The notes: generated by a model not told the origin, from the sequence alone. Counted from the first letter of the stretch, positions 48,416-57,556 are shown. The stretch: DNA of 64,000 bases from JACVRW01 sp963716215 (GCA_963716215.1 OY970298.1:3782001-3846000), one strand, 5' to 3'. Numbers and translations are program-made.

Positions 48416-49117
48416 ATGAAGCTGATCGGCGCTGGCCTGCCGCGTACAGCCACTACGACCCAGATGATCGCCCTCGAGATGCTCGGGATGCCCTGCTACC
48501 ACATGCGCGACATGATGGCCGACCCCGCCACCAGCGTCCCGCAGTGGCGGCAGGCCTTGGAGGGCAACGGGCCGTGGGACGAGCTGTTCGCCGGCAAGGA
48601 GTCGATCGTCGACTGGCCGGGCTCGTACCACTGGCGCGAGCTGATGGACGTCTACCCCGACGCCAAGGTGCTGCTTAGCGTCCGCTCAGCCGAGAGCTGG
48701 GTCGCGAGCATGCAGAACACGATCGCCGAGATCTTCGTGGGCGACGGCGTCATGTACCACCTCGCCCAGGCGCAGTACCAGGTCGACCCGAAGTACGCCG
48801 CGTGGCTCGACGTCATGCGCGACATGTGGGTCAAGGCCGACATCATGATCGGAAGCGGGGGCGACCCCGACGAGATGGCCGCCGGCATGGAGCGCTGGAA
48901 CCAGGACGTCATCGACGGTGTGCCGGCGGAGCGCCTCCTCGTGTGGAACCCCAAGGAGGGCTGGGAGCCGCTCTGCGAGTTCCTGGAGGTCGACGTGCCC
49001 AGCGAGCCGCTGCCGCACGTGAACGACGTGGACACCTTCCAGAAGGTGCTGATCATGGGCCCCGCGATCGCGGCGATCAACGAGTGGTGGGAGCGCGAGA
49101 AGCCCCCAGCGCAGTAG
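48416..49117 (+). CDS. Sulfotransferase family protein
   Basis: 233 residues. 'KLIGAGLPRTATTTQMIALEMLG' is the 5'-phosphosulfate loop (G-x-x-R-T-A-T) of the Sulfotransfer_4 type, and 'KVLLSVRSAESWVASMQNTI' the 3'-phosphate-binding motif. The acceptor is unknown; members are found near lipid- and terpenoid-modifying genes. Ribosome-binding sequence AGGAG 7 nt upstream; a TAAGAT hexamer further up could be the promoter of a leadered transcript. Overlaps the convergent MFS gene by 41 nt. Confidence 0.85.
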   Translation: MKLIGAGLPRTATTTQMIALEMLGMPCYHMRDMMADPATSVPQWRQALEGNGPWDELFAGKESIVDWPGSYHWRELMDVYPDAKVLLSVRSAESWVASMQNTIAEIFVGDGVMYHLAQAQYQVDPKYAAWLDVMRDMWVKADIMIGSGGDPDEMAAGMERWNQDVIDGVPAERLLVWNPKEGWEPLCEFLEVDVPSEPLPHVNDVDTFQKVLIMGPAIAAINEWWEREKPPAQ

Positions 49118-50312
49118 CGCGCAGGATCCACAGGGCCGGCGCCACCACCAGCGTGGTGGCGCCGACCGCCAGGGCGACCACACCCAGCTCGGTCAGAGCC
49201 AGACCGCCGGCGAGCGCCAGGGTGGCGCCCGTCATCCCCGAGAGCAGGTCGTTGAAGCCGAGCAGCTTGCCGCGCTCCGACGGTCTAGTGCTGTCGGCCA
49301 GCTCGGCCGTCGCGGCGACGAACGAGAGGTTCCAGCCGAGGCCCAGGCCGAACAGCGCGACGGCCGTGGCCGGCACGCTCTCGATCCACGCGAGGCTGAC
49401 GACCGACACGGCCATCACGAACAGGCCGCCGGCCAGCGAGGGCCTGCGCCCGATCTTGTCGACCAGGTCGCCCACCACGATCACCAGCGCGTACATCCCG
49501 ACCACGTGCGCGCCGATGATCGGGAACACGTTGTGGCCCTCGTGGTGGTGATGGTCGACTACCACCGCGCCGGTCAGGGTCATGACGGAGACCATCACCG
49601 CGAAGCTGGCCTGCGCCGCCACCATCGCCGGGATCACTCCGGGCCGGCCCAGCAGCTCGCCGAGCGGGGCCGCGGGCCCGTCGTCCTTGCCCTCTTGACC
49701 GGTTAGGGCGATCGCGATATCCCGCGGGTCGGGACGCACCGCCAGCACCAGCACCAGCCCGACGATCATGAAGGCCCCGGCCGCGAGCCAGAGCGGCGCG
49801 AGCGCCTCCCCGTCGAGCTCCTGTCCCGCCAGCAGCGGGCTGAACACGGCCGGACCGAGGATCGCGCCGAACACCGCACCGAACAGCACGAGGGAGATGC
49901 CGCGGGCGCGCCGCTCGGGCGGGTACATGTCGCCGGCGGCCGTGCGGGCCAGCAGGGCGATGCCGCTGGCGGCGCCAACGAACACGAGGCCGCCGAGCAC
50001 GGCCGGGGCGAACTCCGTGGTGCTGCCGAGGGCCGCAAATCCGCAGCCGATCGCGCCGAACACATATCCGGAGGCCAGCACCGGCACACGCCCGACGCGA
50101 TCCATGGCGCGCCCGGCTGGAAGCGCGGCGAGCGCGCCGCAGGCCAGCACGATCGCGGGGCCGAGGCCGAGCAGGCCCTCCACGTCCACCACCAGCACGA
50201 GCGTCAGCGAGGCCACCGCCGAGGAGAGCTGCAGCATCGCCGAGTTGGCCGCCAGGGCCGCCGCGAGCAGCACCGTGTTGCGGCGAATCGGAAGATCGGT
50301 CGCCCCCGTCAC
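49077..50312 (-). CDS. MFS transporter with His-rich segment
   Basis: 411 residues, about 12 helices. 'GRAMDRVGRVPVLASGYVFG' is motif A and 'GAVFGAILGPAVFSPLLAG' motif C. After helix 6 the sequence 'VVVDHHHHEGHNVFPIIGAHVVGMYAL' (in parts) has five His in nine residues. A related MFS group with a similar His-rich run near this position exists in actinobacteria; metal binding is possible. A TAGGGT box lies 7 nt before the GTG start. Confidence 0.88.
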   Translation of the reverse strand: MTGATDLPIRRNTVLLAAALAANSAMLQLSSAVASLTLVLVVDVEGLLGLGPAIVLACGALAALPAGRAMDRVGRVPVLASGYVFGAIGCGFAALGSTTEFAPAVLGGLVFVGAASGIALLARTAAGDMYPPERRARGISLVLFGAVFGAILGPAVFSPLLAGQELDGEALAPLWLAAGAFMIVGLVLVLAVRPDPRDIAIALTGQEGKDDGPAAPLGELLGRPGVIPAMVAAQASFAVMVSVMTLTGAVVVDHHHHEGHNVFPIIGAHVVGMYALVIVVGDLVDKIGRRPSLAGGLFVMAVSVVSLAWIESVPATAVALFGLGLGWNLSFVAATAELADSTRPSERGKLLGFNDLLSGMTGATLALAGGLALTELGVVALAVGATTLVVAPALWILRATALGASRAPTTR

Positions 50313-50319
50313 AGGCGCG

Positions 50320-50325
50320 ACCCTA
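50320..50325 (-). promoter_or_regulatory. -10 element TAGGGT, leaderless type
   Basis: TAGGGT ends 7 nt before GTG 50312. Confidence 0.5.
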
Positions 50326-50343
50326 CCCGGCGGTCCGCGCCGG

Positions 50344-50850
50344 CTACATCAACAGCGCGGGCGAGTAGGGCTCGCTGGAATGGTCCGGCTCGGGGCCGGG
50401 CGTGGAGGCGGCCGCGTGCTCCTTTTGCGCCGCCAGCGAATCGAGGAACCGCTGCAGCAGGGCCGCGTCGTCGTCCGACAGCCAGGCGAGCAGCCGGTCC
50501 GAGGGAGCGAGCACGGGCTCGATGTGCTCGGCGAGGTGGGCGTTCCCCTCCGGTGTGGCCGTGAGGATGCGCATCCGCTTGTCGTGTTGGTGCTGAGCCC
50601 GAGCTACGTAGCCCGCTTCGATGAGGCGACCCGCCAATGCGGTGACCCCGCCGGACGTCAGCCCAAGCCGGTGGCCGAGCTCGCCGGGCGTCAGACCGCC
50701 GAGCACGGACAGGTGCTCGAGCGCGGCCAGCTCAACCTGGTGGACACCGGCCTGGCGGGCCCGCGCGGCGCGCTGATACTGGCCGGCCAGCTCCACGCGG
50801 TGGAGCAGCAGTCGCAGACGTTCTGGATGAGCTATTGGCTCTGTACTCAT
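50344..50850 (-). CDS. MarR family transcriptional regulator
   Basis: 168 residues. 'VELAALEHLSVLGGLTPGELGHRLGLTSGGVTALAGRLIEAGYVARAQHQHDKRMRIL' (in parts) is the MarR winged helix with the wing 'HDKRMRILTATPEG'. The C-terminal helix region is acidic. Its start codon lies inside an inverted repeat that is a probable operator. Located 31 nt upstream of the MFS gene on the same strand, so it likely regulates that transporter. Confidence 0.87.
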   Translation of the reverse strand: MSTEPIAHPERLRLLLHRVELAGQYQRAARARQAGVHQVELAALEHLSVLGGLTPGELGHRLGLTSGGVTALAGRLIEAGYVARAQHQHDKRMRILTATPEGNAHLAEHIEPVLAPSDRLLAWLSDDDAALLQRFLDSLAAQKEHAAASTPGPEPDHSSEPYSPALLM

Positions 50851-50867
50851 TGGCTTAGCTCATCCAG
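50823..50867. promoter_or_regulatory. 12-bp inverted repeat spanning the marR-like start, operator candidate
   Basis: CTGGATGAGCTA (50823-50834) and its exact reverse complement TAGCTCATCCAG (50856-50867) flank a 21-bp spacer that contains the regulator's start codon. The left arm is in the coding region. Two-site binding by MarR dimers would explain it. Confidence 0.45.
50828..50842 (+). repeat. 15-bp direct repeat, copy 1
   Basis: TGAGCTATTGGCTCT, identical to 51140-51154. It contains the short palindrome GAGC-TATTG-GCTC and overlaps the marR-like start region. Confidence 0.6.
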
Positions 50868-50877
50868 GATCCCGTGA

Positions 50878-51093
50878 GTGCCACCGCCCGAGCAGCGCTT
50901 CGCGTCGAACCTGCGCCGGCTGCGCAAGGCGGCGGGGCTCTCACAGGAGCAGCTCGCCGGCCGCACGGGCCTCCACCCGACCGAGATCTCGAGACTCGAG
51001 AGGGCGGTGCGCGAGCCGCGCCTCGGCACGATCGTCCGACTGGCGCGCGGGCTCGACGTGAACGTGGAGCATTTGGTGGCCGGCATCCGCTGA
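50878..51093 (+). CDS. XRE-type helix-turn-helix protein
   Basis: 71 residues, little more than one DNA-binding domain: 'FASNLRRLRKAAGLSQEQLAGRTGLHPTEISRLERAVREPRL' in parts, then 'IVRLARGLDVNVEHLVAGI'. Divergent from the MarR gene with 27 bp between starts, so the inverted repeat may control both. GTG 50878 is chosen because it gives the full helix 1. Confidence 0.82.
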   Translation: MPPPEQRFASNLRRLRKAAGLSQEQLAGRTGLHPTEISRLERAVREPRLGTIVRLARGLDVNVEHLVAGIR

Positions 51094-51139
51094 TCCTTGG
51101 CGCGTAGGGGCGGCAAGGACAAGAATGGTACACACATGT

Positions 51140-51154
51140 TGAGCTATTGGCTCT
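51140..51154 (+). repeat. 15-bp direct repeat, copy 2
   Basis: Second copy of TGAGCTATTGGCTCT, upstream of the small gene at 51192. Its final T (51154) begins a TAGGCT hexamer, so it sits at a promoter-like position. Confidence 0.6.
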
Positions 51155-51191
51155 AGGCTTTCTGGCTACGAAGGCGCGCCCGGACGTCCTC

Positions 51192-51470
51192 ATGCTCACA
51201 GTGCCGGCCGACCTGGTGCCGGGACTCGTCGATGCCCTGGAGCACCTCGAGAGCCCGCCCCCGAGCGAGCGCCAGTCCGACGGAACGCTCACGCTGACGG
51301 CCTCGCGCGAGGTGCTGCGGGAGCTGCTGGCCGTGGCCATCGACGAGGCTGGCGAGGCGGTGGCCAGGGCGAGCACGCGGCTCCTGCGCGGCGAGGGATC
51401 CGTGGGCGACCTGCGCGCCCGACTGGCTGTGCTCGCGGGCCTGGTCGAGCTGCTCGAGACGGCTGGTTAG
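51192..51470 (+). CDS. Hypothetical small helical protein
   Basis: 92 residues from ATG 51192 (an in-frame TTG at 51147 is possible). 'VPADLVPGLVDALEHLESPP', 'TLTASREVLRELLAVAIDEAGEAVARASTRLLRG' in parts, and 'DLRARLAVLAGLVELLETAG' suggest a helical bundle. No family recognised. Preceded by the repeat shared with the marR-like promoter and a TAGGCT hexamer, so it may belong to the same regulon. Confidence 0.6.
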   Translation: MLTVPADLVPGLVDALEHLESPPPSERQSDGTLTLTASREVLRELLAVAIDEAGEAVARASTRLLRGEGSVGDLRARLAVLAGLVELLETAG

Positions 51471-52225
51471 AGCGGGTCGCGGAAGAAGCTGAGTCGCGCG
51501 GTGGTGCCCCCGTCCGCGTAGATCGTCTGGCCGGTGACGAAAGCCGCCGCGGGGGATAGCAGGAACGCCACCAGCGGCGCCACGTCCCGCGGCTGACCCA
51601 CGCGTCCGGCTGGGATCAGCCGGTCGTACGCCGCGCGCTCGTACCCGGCCCGCGCCCGGATCCGCGGCACCTCGACCACGCCCGGCGCGACCGCGTTGAC
51701 CCTCACGCCGCGCCCTGCCAGCTCCACGGCTAGCGAGCGCGTGAACGCGGTGATGGCGCCCTTGTCGCGGCGTACGCGACGTGACCGGGGAAGCCGCCGT
51801 GCGCGTGGATGGAGCTGATGCTCACGACCGAGCCCCCGTCTGCGAAGTGCCCCAGCGCCCGCTGCGCGCAGAAGAAATAGCCGCGCACGTTGAGGTCGAA
51901 GAGCGCGGCGAACGCCGCCGCGTCCGTTTCCTCGAAGGGGACCTCCCGGGTGACGGCCGCGTTGTTCACGAGGCCGTCCAGCCCGCCGAGCGCCGCGGCG
52001 GCCTCGTCTACCACGCGCAGGCACTCGTCACCGCGAGAGGTCGCCCGACACCGCCACTGCTGCCGAGCCGCACCGGCGCGCCAGCGCGAGCGTCTCGTCG
52101 GGCGGCGTGTGCGCGGAGTGGACGCCGACGGCCGCGCCGCGGCGCGCCAGCTCGACTGCGATGCCCTGCCCGATCCCAACCGCCGCACCCGTGACGAGTA
52201 CGCGCATCCCGGCGAGGTCGCTCAC
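51467..52225 (-). pseudogene. SDR family oxidoreductase, two frameshifts
   Basis: Read across breaks, this is a complete short-chain dehydrogenase of about 250 residues: 'MRVLVTGAAVGIGQGIAVELARRG' (cofactor motif), 'GLVNNAAVT' (NNA), 'VVSISSIHAHGGFPGHVAYAA' (Ser and Tyr), then 'KGAITAFTRSLAVELAGRG' (Lys) and 'PAAAFVTGQTIYADGGTT'. Frames change near 52030 and near 51765. The latter looks like one missing base (GCGACAAGG). Either sequence error or recent decay. Start GTG 52225, 4 nt after the IclR gene. Confidence 0.7.
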
Positions 52226-52229
52226 CCGG

Positions 52230-53003
52230 CTACGCCGCTCGCGCGTGGGCGGGCACGAACCCGAGCTCGCGCGAGAGCGCCGCCGCGGCCTCCATCACGG
52301 CGCCACCCAGCTCGCCGTACCGATCGGCCGGGAGATCGCCGGTCGGCGCGACCACCGCCAGCGCCGCGGCCGCCTCACCCGTCTTGGCGAACACGGGCGC
52401 GGCCAGGCCGCGGGTGTCCGGTTCGTACTCGCGGTCCTCGACCGAATACCCGCGTGCGACGGTCCGCGCGAGCTCCCGCCGCAGCGAGTCCGGGCCGGTG
52501 GTGGTGCGGTCGGTGAACGATTCGAGCGGCTGAGCCAGCACCGCTTCGCGCCAGCCCTCGCGCCAGGCGAGCAGCGCCTTGCCGGCGGCGCTGCAGTGAC
52601 ACGGCACCAGCTCGCGCAGGTGCGGCCGGCAGCCGGTACCGGTGTGGCCCTCGTCGTGGACCAGGCAGAGCGCCGACAGATAGCTGGGTACGCACAGGTG
52701 GCATCCGCGGCCGAGCTGCTCTCGCAGGGCGGCCACGTACGGGGCCGCAGTCTGCGTCAGCTCCGCGCGTTCCACGACCTGCCCCGCGAGCGCGACGATG
52801 CGCATGGTGGGCCGGTAGCGCCGGCGCCGATCCTCGCCCAGGACCACGTACCCCTCGGACTCCAGGCGCTTGAGCACACGCCGCGCGGTCCGCACGTGCA
52901 CGCCGAGCCCGTCAGCCAGCTCGGGCGCCGACCGCGGCGCGACCGCGAGCAGCTCCATCGCCCGCAGCGTGCGCGTAACGTGCCACGCCTCAGGCGCCGA
53001 CAC
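52230..53003 (-). CDS. IclR family transcriptional regulator
   Basis: 257 residues, intact. The N-terminal winged helix ('RAMELLAVAPRSAPELADGLGVHVRTARRVLKRLESEGYV' in parts) is followed by the IclR effector domain ('CHCSAAGKALLAWREGWREAVL', 'RGYSVEDREYEPDTRGLAAPVF', 'ALAVVAPTGDLPADRYGELGG'). It overlaps the upstream aldolase by 14 nt. IclR proteins control catabolic operons through small organic acids or sugars; its likely targets are the SDR and the aldolase. Confidence 0.87.
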   Translation of the reverse strand: MSAPEAWHVTRTLRAMELLAVAPRSAPELADGLGVHVRTARRVLKRLESEGYVVLGEDRRRRYRPTMRIVALAGQVVERAELTQTAAPYVAALREQLGRGCHLCVPSYLSALCLVHDEGHTGTGCRPHLRELVPCHCSAAGKALLAWREGWREAVLAQPLESFTDRTTTGPDSLRRELARTVARGYSVEDREYEPDTRGLAAPVFAKTGEAAAALAVVAPTGDLPADRYGELGGAVMEAAAALSRELGFVPAHARAA

Positions 53004-53766
53004 CGGAGCCCTCTCGCTCGGGCACGCGCAGTCCGGCCGCCGCCTCGTCCGCCGCCCGCGCGTAGATCCGGACGTCCGCCGAGTGGACCAGCACCGTCGA
53101 GCTCGGCGCGGCGAGGTCGAGCAGCAGCTCGGCGTCGTCGGGCCCGGCGACGCCCGAGGCGATCCCCGCGGCCTTAGCGGCGCGCTGGACCTGCCCGATC
53201 GCCTCGCGCACGTGCCCCGAGAGCGCGACCACGCCCGTGACGCCAGCGCGAGGTCGGCGCAGCCGACCACGAGCGCGTCGACACCGTCGACCGCGGCGAT
53301 CGCAGGTGCCGCCTGGACGCCGGGGCCCGACTCGATCTGCGCCATGCACAGTGGGTCGCTCGAGGAGGGCCGGCGCCCGTAGCCCGATGCCCTGCGAGCC
53401 GCGAACCCGCGCGAGCCGCGCGGCGCGTGTCGGAGGCGATCGACGAGGCTCCGTGCTTGATCGGCCGACTCCACCCGCGGCGCCACCACACCATCGACGC
53501 CGGCGTCGAGGATCGCCCCGATGCGGGGGTCGTCCGATCGGTGGAGGCGCACGAGCGCGGCGCTGCCGGCCGCACGGGTGGCCACGGCCAGCGGCTGCAC
53601 GTCGGCGACGTCTGAGCGCGCCGTGCTCCAAGTCGATCCAGACGAAGTCGAACGACTCCGCCAGCAGCTCGGCCGAGGCGACGGCCGGGAGGGTGAGCAC
53701 GGTGCCCAGCAGCCGGTGACGGCCACGTAGCCGGGCAGCAAATCGAAGTGAAGCCTCGGGGTCCAA
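52990..53766 (-). pseudogene. HpcH/HpaI aldolase family protein, frameshifted
   Basis: Piecing frames together gives 'GTVLTLPAVASAELLAESFDFVWIDLEHGAL', in parts, then 'DVADVQPLAVATRAAGSAALVRLH', 'ILDAGVDGVVAPRVESADQAR', 'MAQIESGPGVQAAPAIAAVDGVDALVVGCADL' and a C-terminal 'GHVREAIGQVQRAAKAAGIASGVAG'. This is the class II pyruvate aldolase family that cleaves 4-hydroxy-2-oxo acids. Breaks lie near 53615 (probably one extra A) and 53255 (one base missing or two extra). The start (TTG 53766) is approximate. Intact between the breaks. Confidence 0.7.
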
Positions 53767-53816
53767 GAGTGCGAGTCATACGATGACTTCCCTCGTGGGC
53801 TGCCGAGGGCGCTTGT

Positions 53817-54554
53817 TCAGTCCAAAGCCCGCGGAGGGACAGATTCGTCCCGGTAGCGCTCGCGCAGATAGCCCTCGACAGTCAGCAGGTGCTCCCGCAT
53901 CGCGCTGCGCGCGGCCGTGCCGTCCCCGGCGCTGATCGCGGCGAGGATCCGCTCGTGCTCGGGCAGGCCGCGCTCGAAGCGCGCGCGCGGACGGGCCAGC
54001 GCCGCGAACGTCGCGCTGAGCGCGCTGTGAATCGGCTCGGCCATGCGCGCGAGCGGGCGGTTGCCGGCGGCGGCGATGATCGCCCGGTGGAAGGCGATGT
54101 CGGCGCGGTGGTAGAGCGGTTCCGCGGCCACGTTTCCGCTTGCCCGCTCCGCGGCGGCCAGCATGTACCCAAAGGTCTGCGCGAGCTCCTTCACCGCGGC
54201 CGGCGTGGCGCGCTCGGCGGCTAGCCCGGCAGCCTCGACCTCCAGGATGCGCCGCGACTCGAGGTACTCGGCCAGCACGTGCGCGCCCCGGCCGCCGCCG
54301 ACCAGCGCGGCGAGCACGTCGCCGTCGAGCACGTCCCAGTCCTGCTCCGGCCTGACCACCGCGCGGCGCCCATGGCGGACCGACACGACACCGCGCTCCT
54401 CCAGGGCGCGCTGGCACTCGCGCATGACGCCCGTGCTGACCCCGAACTGGGAGGCCAGCTCGGTCAGGCTCGCGAGCTTGTCGCCCTCCGCGACGGCGCC
54501 GGCGGCGATGTCACCGAGCAGCACGCCCATCACCTCGCGGTGGAGCGAAGACAT
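53817..54554 (-). CDS. GntR family (FadR/FCD) transcriptional regulator
   Basis: 245 residues, intact. 'SLHREVMGVLLGDIAAGAVAEGDKLASLTELASQFGVSTGVMRECQRALEERGVV' (in parts) is the GntR winged helix; the FCD ligand domain has 'EYLESRRILEVEAAGLAA', 'YHRADIAFHRAIIAAAGN' and 'EHERILAAISAGDGTAARSAMREHL' (metal-binding Asp/His pattern). Divergent from the IolD-like gene across 97 bp, so it likely controls the cyclitol-type operon. Confidence 0.88.
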   Translation of the reverse strand: MSSLHREVMGVLLGDIAAGAVAEGDKLASLTELASQFGVSTGVMRECQRALEERGVVSVRHGRRAVVRPEQDWDVLDGDVLAALVGGGRGAHVLAEYLESRRILEVEAAGLAAERATPAAVKELAQTFGYMLAAAERASGNVAAEPLYHRADIAFHRAIIAAAGNRPLARMAEPIHSALSATFAALARPRARFERGLPEHERILAAISAGDGTAARSAMREHLLTVEGYLRERYRDESVPPRALD

Positions 54555-54612
54555 CGGCTGAGTTAACCAGTGGGGCACCAGGCCGGTCAAGCGCGTCGTC
54601 GGGACCGATCTG

Positions 54613-54633
54613 GCCCTGTGGCGCCCCCAGGGC
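54613..54633. promoter_or_regulatory. Inverted repeat upstream of the iolD-like gene, GntR operator candidate
   Basis: GCCCTG (54613-54618), 9-bp spacer, CAGGGC (54628-54633), directly upstream of the TAGCAT -10 box at 54639. Position suits repression by the divergently encoded GntR. In GC-rich DNA such repeats are not rare. Confidence 0.35.
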
Positions 54634-54638
54634 GGGTC

Positions 54639-54644
54639 TAGCAT
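54639..54644 (+). promoter_or_regulatory. -10 element TAGCAT, leaderless type
   Basis: TAGCAT lies 7 nt before ATG 54652 of the IolD-like gene. Confidence 0.5.
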
Positions 54645-54651
54645 CGCCGCG

Positions 54652-56568
54652 ATGCAGCCTCCGATCCGCGTCACGGCCGCACAAGCGGTCGTGCGCTTTC
54701 TGGCAGCCCAATGGAGCGAGCGGGACGGCGGCCGGCGGCGGGCCGTCCCCGGCATCTTCGGGATCTTCGGGCACGGCAACGTCTGCGGGATCGGGCCAGG
54801 CGCTGGAGGAGGACGCCGGGCGCGATCTCGCCTTCCACCAGCCGAAGAACGAGCAGGCGATGGTGCACGCCGCGATCGGGTACGCGCGCGCCAGCCACCT
54901 GCTCTCGACGCTCGCGTGCACGCGCCTCGATCGGCCCGGGGTCGACCAACATGCTCACCGGGCGCGGCAACCGCGACCGTCAACCGCGTGCCGGTGCTGC
55001 TGCTCCCCTCCGACACGTTCGCGCACCGGCCGCCAGGGATCCGGCGATGCAGGCGCTGGACCACCCGCGCCGAGGCCGACCTGACCGTCAACGACGCGTT
55101 CCGCCCGCTGAGCGCCTTCTTCGACCGGATCACGCGACCCGAGCAGCTGCTGGCCGCGCTGCCCGAGGCGATGCGCGTGCTGCTCGACCCCGCGGAGACG
55201 GGCGCCGTCACGGTCTCCCTCCACCAGGACGTCCAGGCCGAGGCCTACGACTTCCCGGCGGCGTTCTTCGAGCCGCGCACCTGGCACGGTCGCGCGCCGG
55301 CCGCCGGCGCGCCGCTGAGCTGGCCGCGCGGCCGTGGAGGCGCTGCGCGCATCGCGAGCGCCCGCTGATGATCGCCGGCGGCGGCGTTCACTACTCCGAG
55401 GCGCTGCGCTGAGCTGGCCGAGCTGGCCGAGCGCCACGGGGTTCCGGTGGCCGAGACGTCGGCGGGCAAGGGCGCGCTGGCCGGCGGCGCCGCTCGCGCT
55501 GGGCGGGATCGGGGTCACCGGCACCAGGGCGGCCAACCGGCTCGCCCGCGAGGCCGACCTGGTGCTGTGCGTCGGCACTCGCCTGATCGACCTCACCACG
55601 GGCTCGAACTCGCTGTTCCGAGGATCCGGACGTCCGCTTCGTAGGGCGTCAACGTCGCGGCACGCGACGCCTACAAGCTCGGCGCGCTGCCGCTGGTGGC
55701 CGACGCGAAGCTCGGGCTGCGAGCGCTCACCGCGGCGCTCGCGCGAGCCGACTGGCGAGCGCCCAGCCGAGTGGCGCGACCGGGCCGTCGCCGAGCGCGA
55801 GCGAATGGGAGGGCGAGCTCGAACGACGACCTGCAGGCCGCGCGCGGGCGAGCGTCATGTCGCAGGGCCAGGCGCTGCGCGCGCTCAACGAGAGCGCGCG
55901 GCCCGCGCGACTGGGTGGTGGTCGCGTCCGGCACGCCGCACGTGGACGTCCACAAGCTCTGGGACGCCGAGCGGCGGCGAGCGATGCCTGATGGAGGTCG
56001 GCTTCTCCTGCATGGGCGACGAGATCCCGGCCGGCGCTCGGGGTGCGGATGGCCAGACCCGGACGTGGACGAGGTCTACGCGGTGATCGGCGACGGCACC
56101 TACCTGATGGGCCAGCACCGGGGAGCTGGTCACGGCGCGTCCAGGAGGGGCTGAAGGTCACGGTGGTGCTGTTCGAGAACGGCGGCTACCAGTCGATCCA
56201 CGCCCTCCAGCGCGGCCGCATCGGGCGCAGCTTCGGCCTGGAGTTCCGTGAGCGCCGCCGAACGGAGCGCTCGAGGGCGACTACGTCGAGGTCGACTACG
56301 CCGCCAACGCGCGCAGCTTGGGCTGCGCGGCCTTCGCGCGCCGACGCATCGACGCAGTTCCGCGGCGCGCTCGCCGCGGCCCGCGGCGGAGCCGGGCCCG
56401 GCGGTGATCGTCGCGCGGGTCGAGCCGCACCGGCTGCTGCTCGACTCCGAGTGCTGGTGGGACGTCGGCGTGGCCCAGGTCTCCGAGCGCGCCCGAGACG
56501 CGGGAGCTGCGAGGCCGAGCACGCGCGCGGGCGGGCGTTCCAGCGGCGTCCACCTGCGGGCGCCGTGA
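54652..56568 (+). pseudogene. iolD: IolD-like TPP enzyme (trihydroxycyclohexane-1,2-dione hydrolase family), heavily frameshifted
   Basis: Read across many single-base breaks the gene matches IolD from end to end: 'VRFLAAQWSERDGG', 'GIFGIFGHGNVCGIG', 'PKNEQAMVHAAIGYARA', 'GPGSTNMLTG', 'FFDRITRPEQLLAALPEAMRVL', 'QDVQAEAYDFPAAFFE', 'MIAGGGVHYSEAL', 'GTRAANRLAREADLVLCVGTRL', 'YAVIGDGTYLM' (TPP Asp) and 'VVLFENGGYQSIHALQRG'. IolD opens the carbocycle of a trioxo/dihydroxy cyclohexane in inositol breakdown. I count roughly twenty frame changes in 1.9 kb, the first near 54795. Residues between breaks look well conserved. It overlaps the next gene by GTGA. Confidence 0.72.
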
Positions 56569-57556
56569 GGATCGTCGCCACCGCCGAGGTGCCCGCCGAT
56601 CGCGCGTCGGGCATTCGCGCGCGCTGGGCGAGATCGTGGTCGACGGCGCCCGACGGACCGTCGCTCGCCGAGGTGCTGATCGTTCGCGGGACGCGCGCTC
56701 GACGCACGCGGCGCTCGCGCGAGCCTCCGCGACTGCGAGTGGTGGCCCGAACCGGCGCCGGCTACGACAAGCTGGACGTCGACGCCGCCACGCGGCGCGG
56801 CATCCCGATCGTCTACGCACCCGGCGATCGGGAGCCAGCCGGTGGCCGAGGGCGCGGTAGCCTCGATGCTCGCCGCCGCGAAGCGCCTGCGCGAGCTCGG
56901 CGCGTCTGGTGCAGCGACGCGCGCTGGAGCGCGCGCTACGACGCGCCGGGCCTGGACATCGATGGCGCGTGCCTCGGCATCGTCGGGTTCGGATCGATCG
57001 GCCGGCACGTGGCGCGGCTGTGCGCCGGGCTCGGGATGGAGGTGATCGCCTGCGACCCGGCGCTCGGACGGCACTGAGCCGAGGCGCACGCGGAGATGCG
57101 TGCCGCTGGCGGAGCTGCTCGAGCGTGCGGACGTGATCACGCCTGCACTGCGCCCTGACCGATTCGACGCGCGGCCTGGTCGACAGCGAGCCTGCTCTGG
57201 CCCAGGTCAAGCCGCGGCGCGATCCTGGTCAACGTCGCTCGCGGTCGAGATCGTGGAAAGCGAGGACGTGCTGGCCGACGCGCTCGCGGGCGGTCTACTG
57301 TCGGCGGTCGCGCTCGACGTCTTCGCACGCGAGCCGCCCGACCTGCAGTCACCGGCTTGTACTCGGATCCGCGCACGATCTGCACTCCCCACACGATCGG
57401 CCTCACGTCGCGCTGGAACGAGCAGGTCTTCCAGCTCGCTCGCACGTGACGTTCAGGCGCTGCTCGCCGGCCGAGCGTCCGGCTAACCTGCTCAACCCGC
57501 TGGCGCTGACCGTCTCCCGCCCGGTGCGCGATCGCGTGCCGCGACGCGCCGGCTGA
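56565..57556 (+). pseudogene. D-2-hydroxyacid dehydrogenase (SerA-like), frameshifted
   Basis: Pieced together: 'RIVATAEVPADRA' at the start, 'VVARTGAGYDKLDVDAATRRGIPIVYAPG', 'PVAEGAVASMLAAAKRLREL', the Rossmann motif 'CLGIVGFGSIGRHVARLCAGLGMEVIACDP', 'IVESEDVLADALAGGLLSAVALDVFAREPPDL' and a tail 'ANLLNPLALTVSRPVRDR'. These enzymes oxidise or reduce 2-hydroxy acids with NAD(P). Several one-base breaks; the stop at 57554-57556 is in the frame of the tail. Probably the same operon as the IolD-like gene. Confidence 0.65.

Noticed and set aside
52230..53741. Continuous 503-codon frame apparently fusing an aldolase to the IclR regulator
   Set aside because: The fusion arises from a frameshift in the aldolase. 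The IclR protein has its own GTG start at 53003, and the aldolase C-terminus continues in another frame to a stop at 52990.
54541..54580. GTTAAC-centred near-palindrome before the GntR gene as operator
   Set aside because: Only the central hexamer and outer CTG/CAG match; too short to support.
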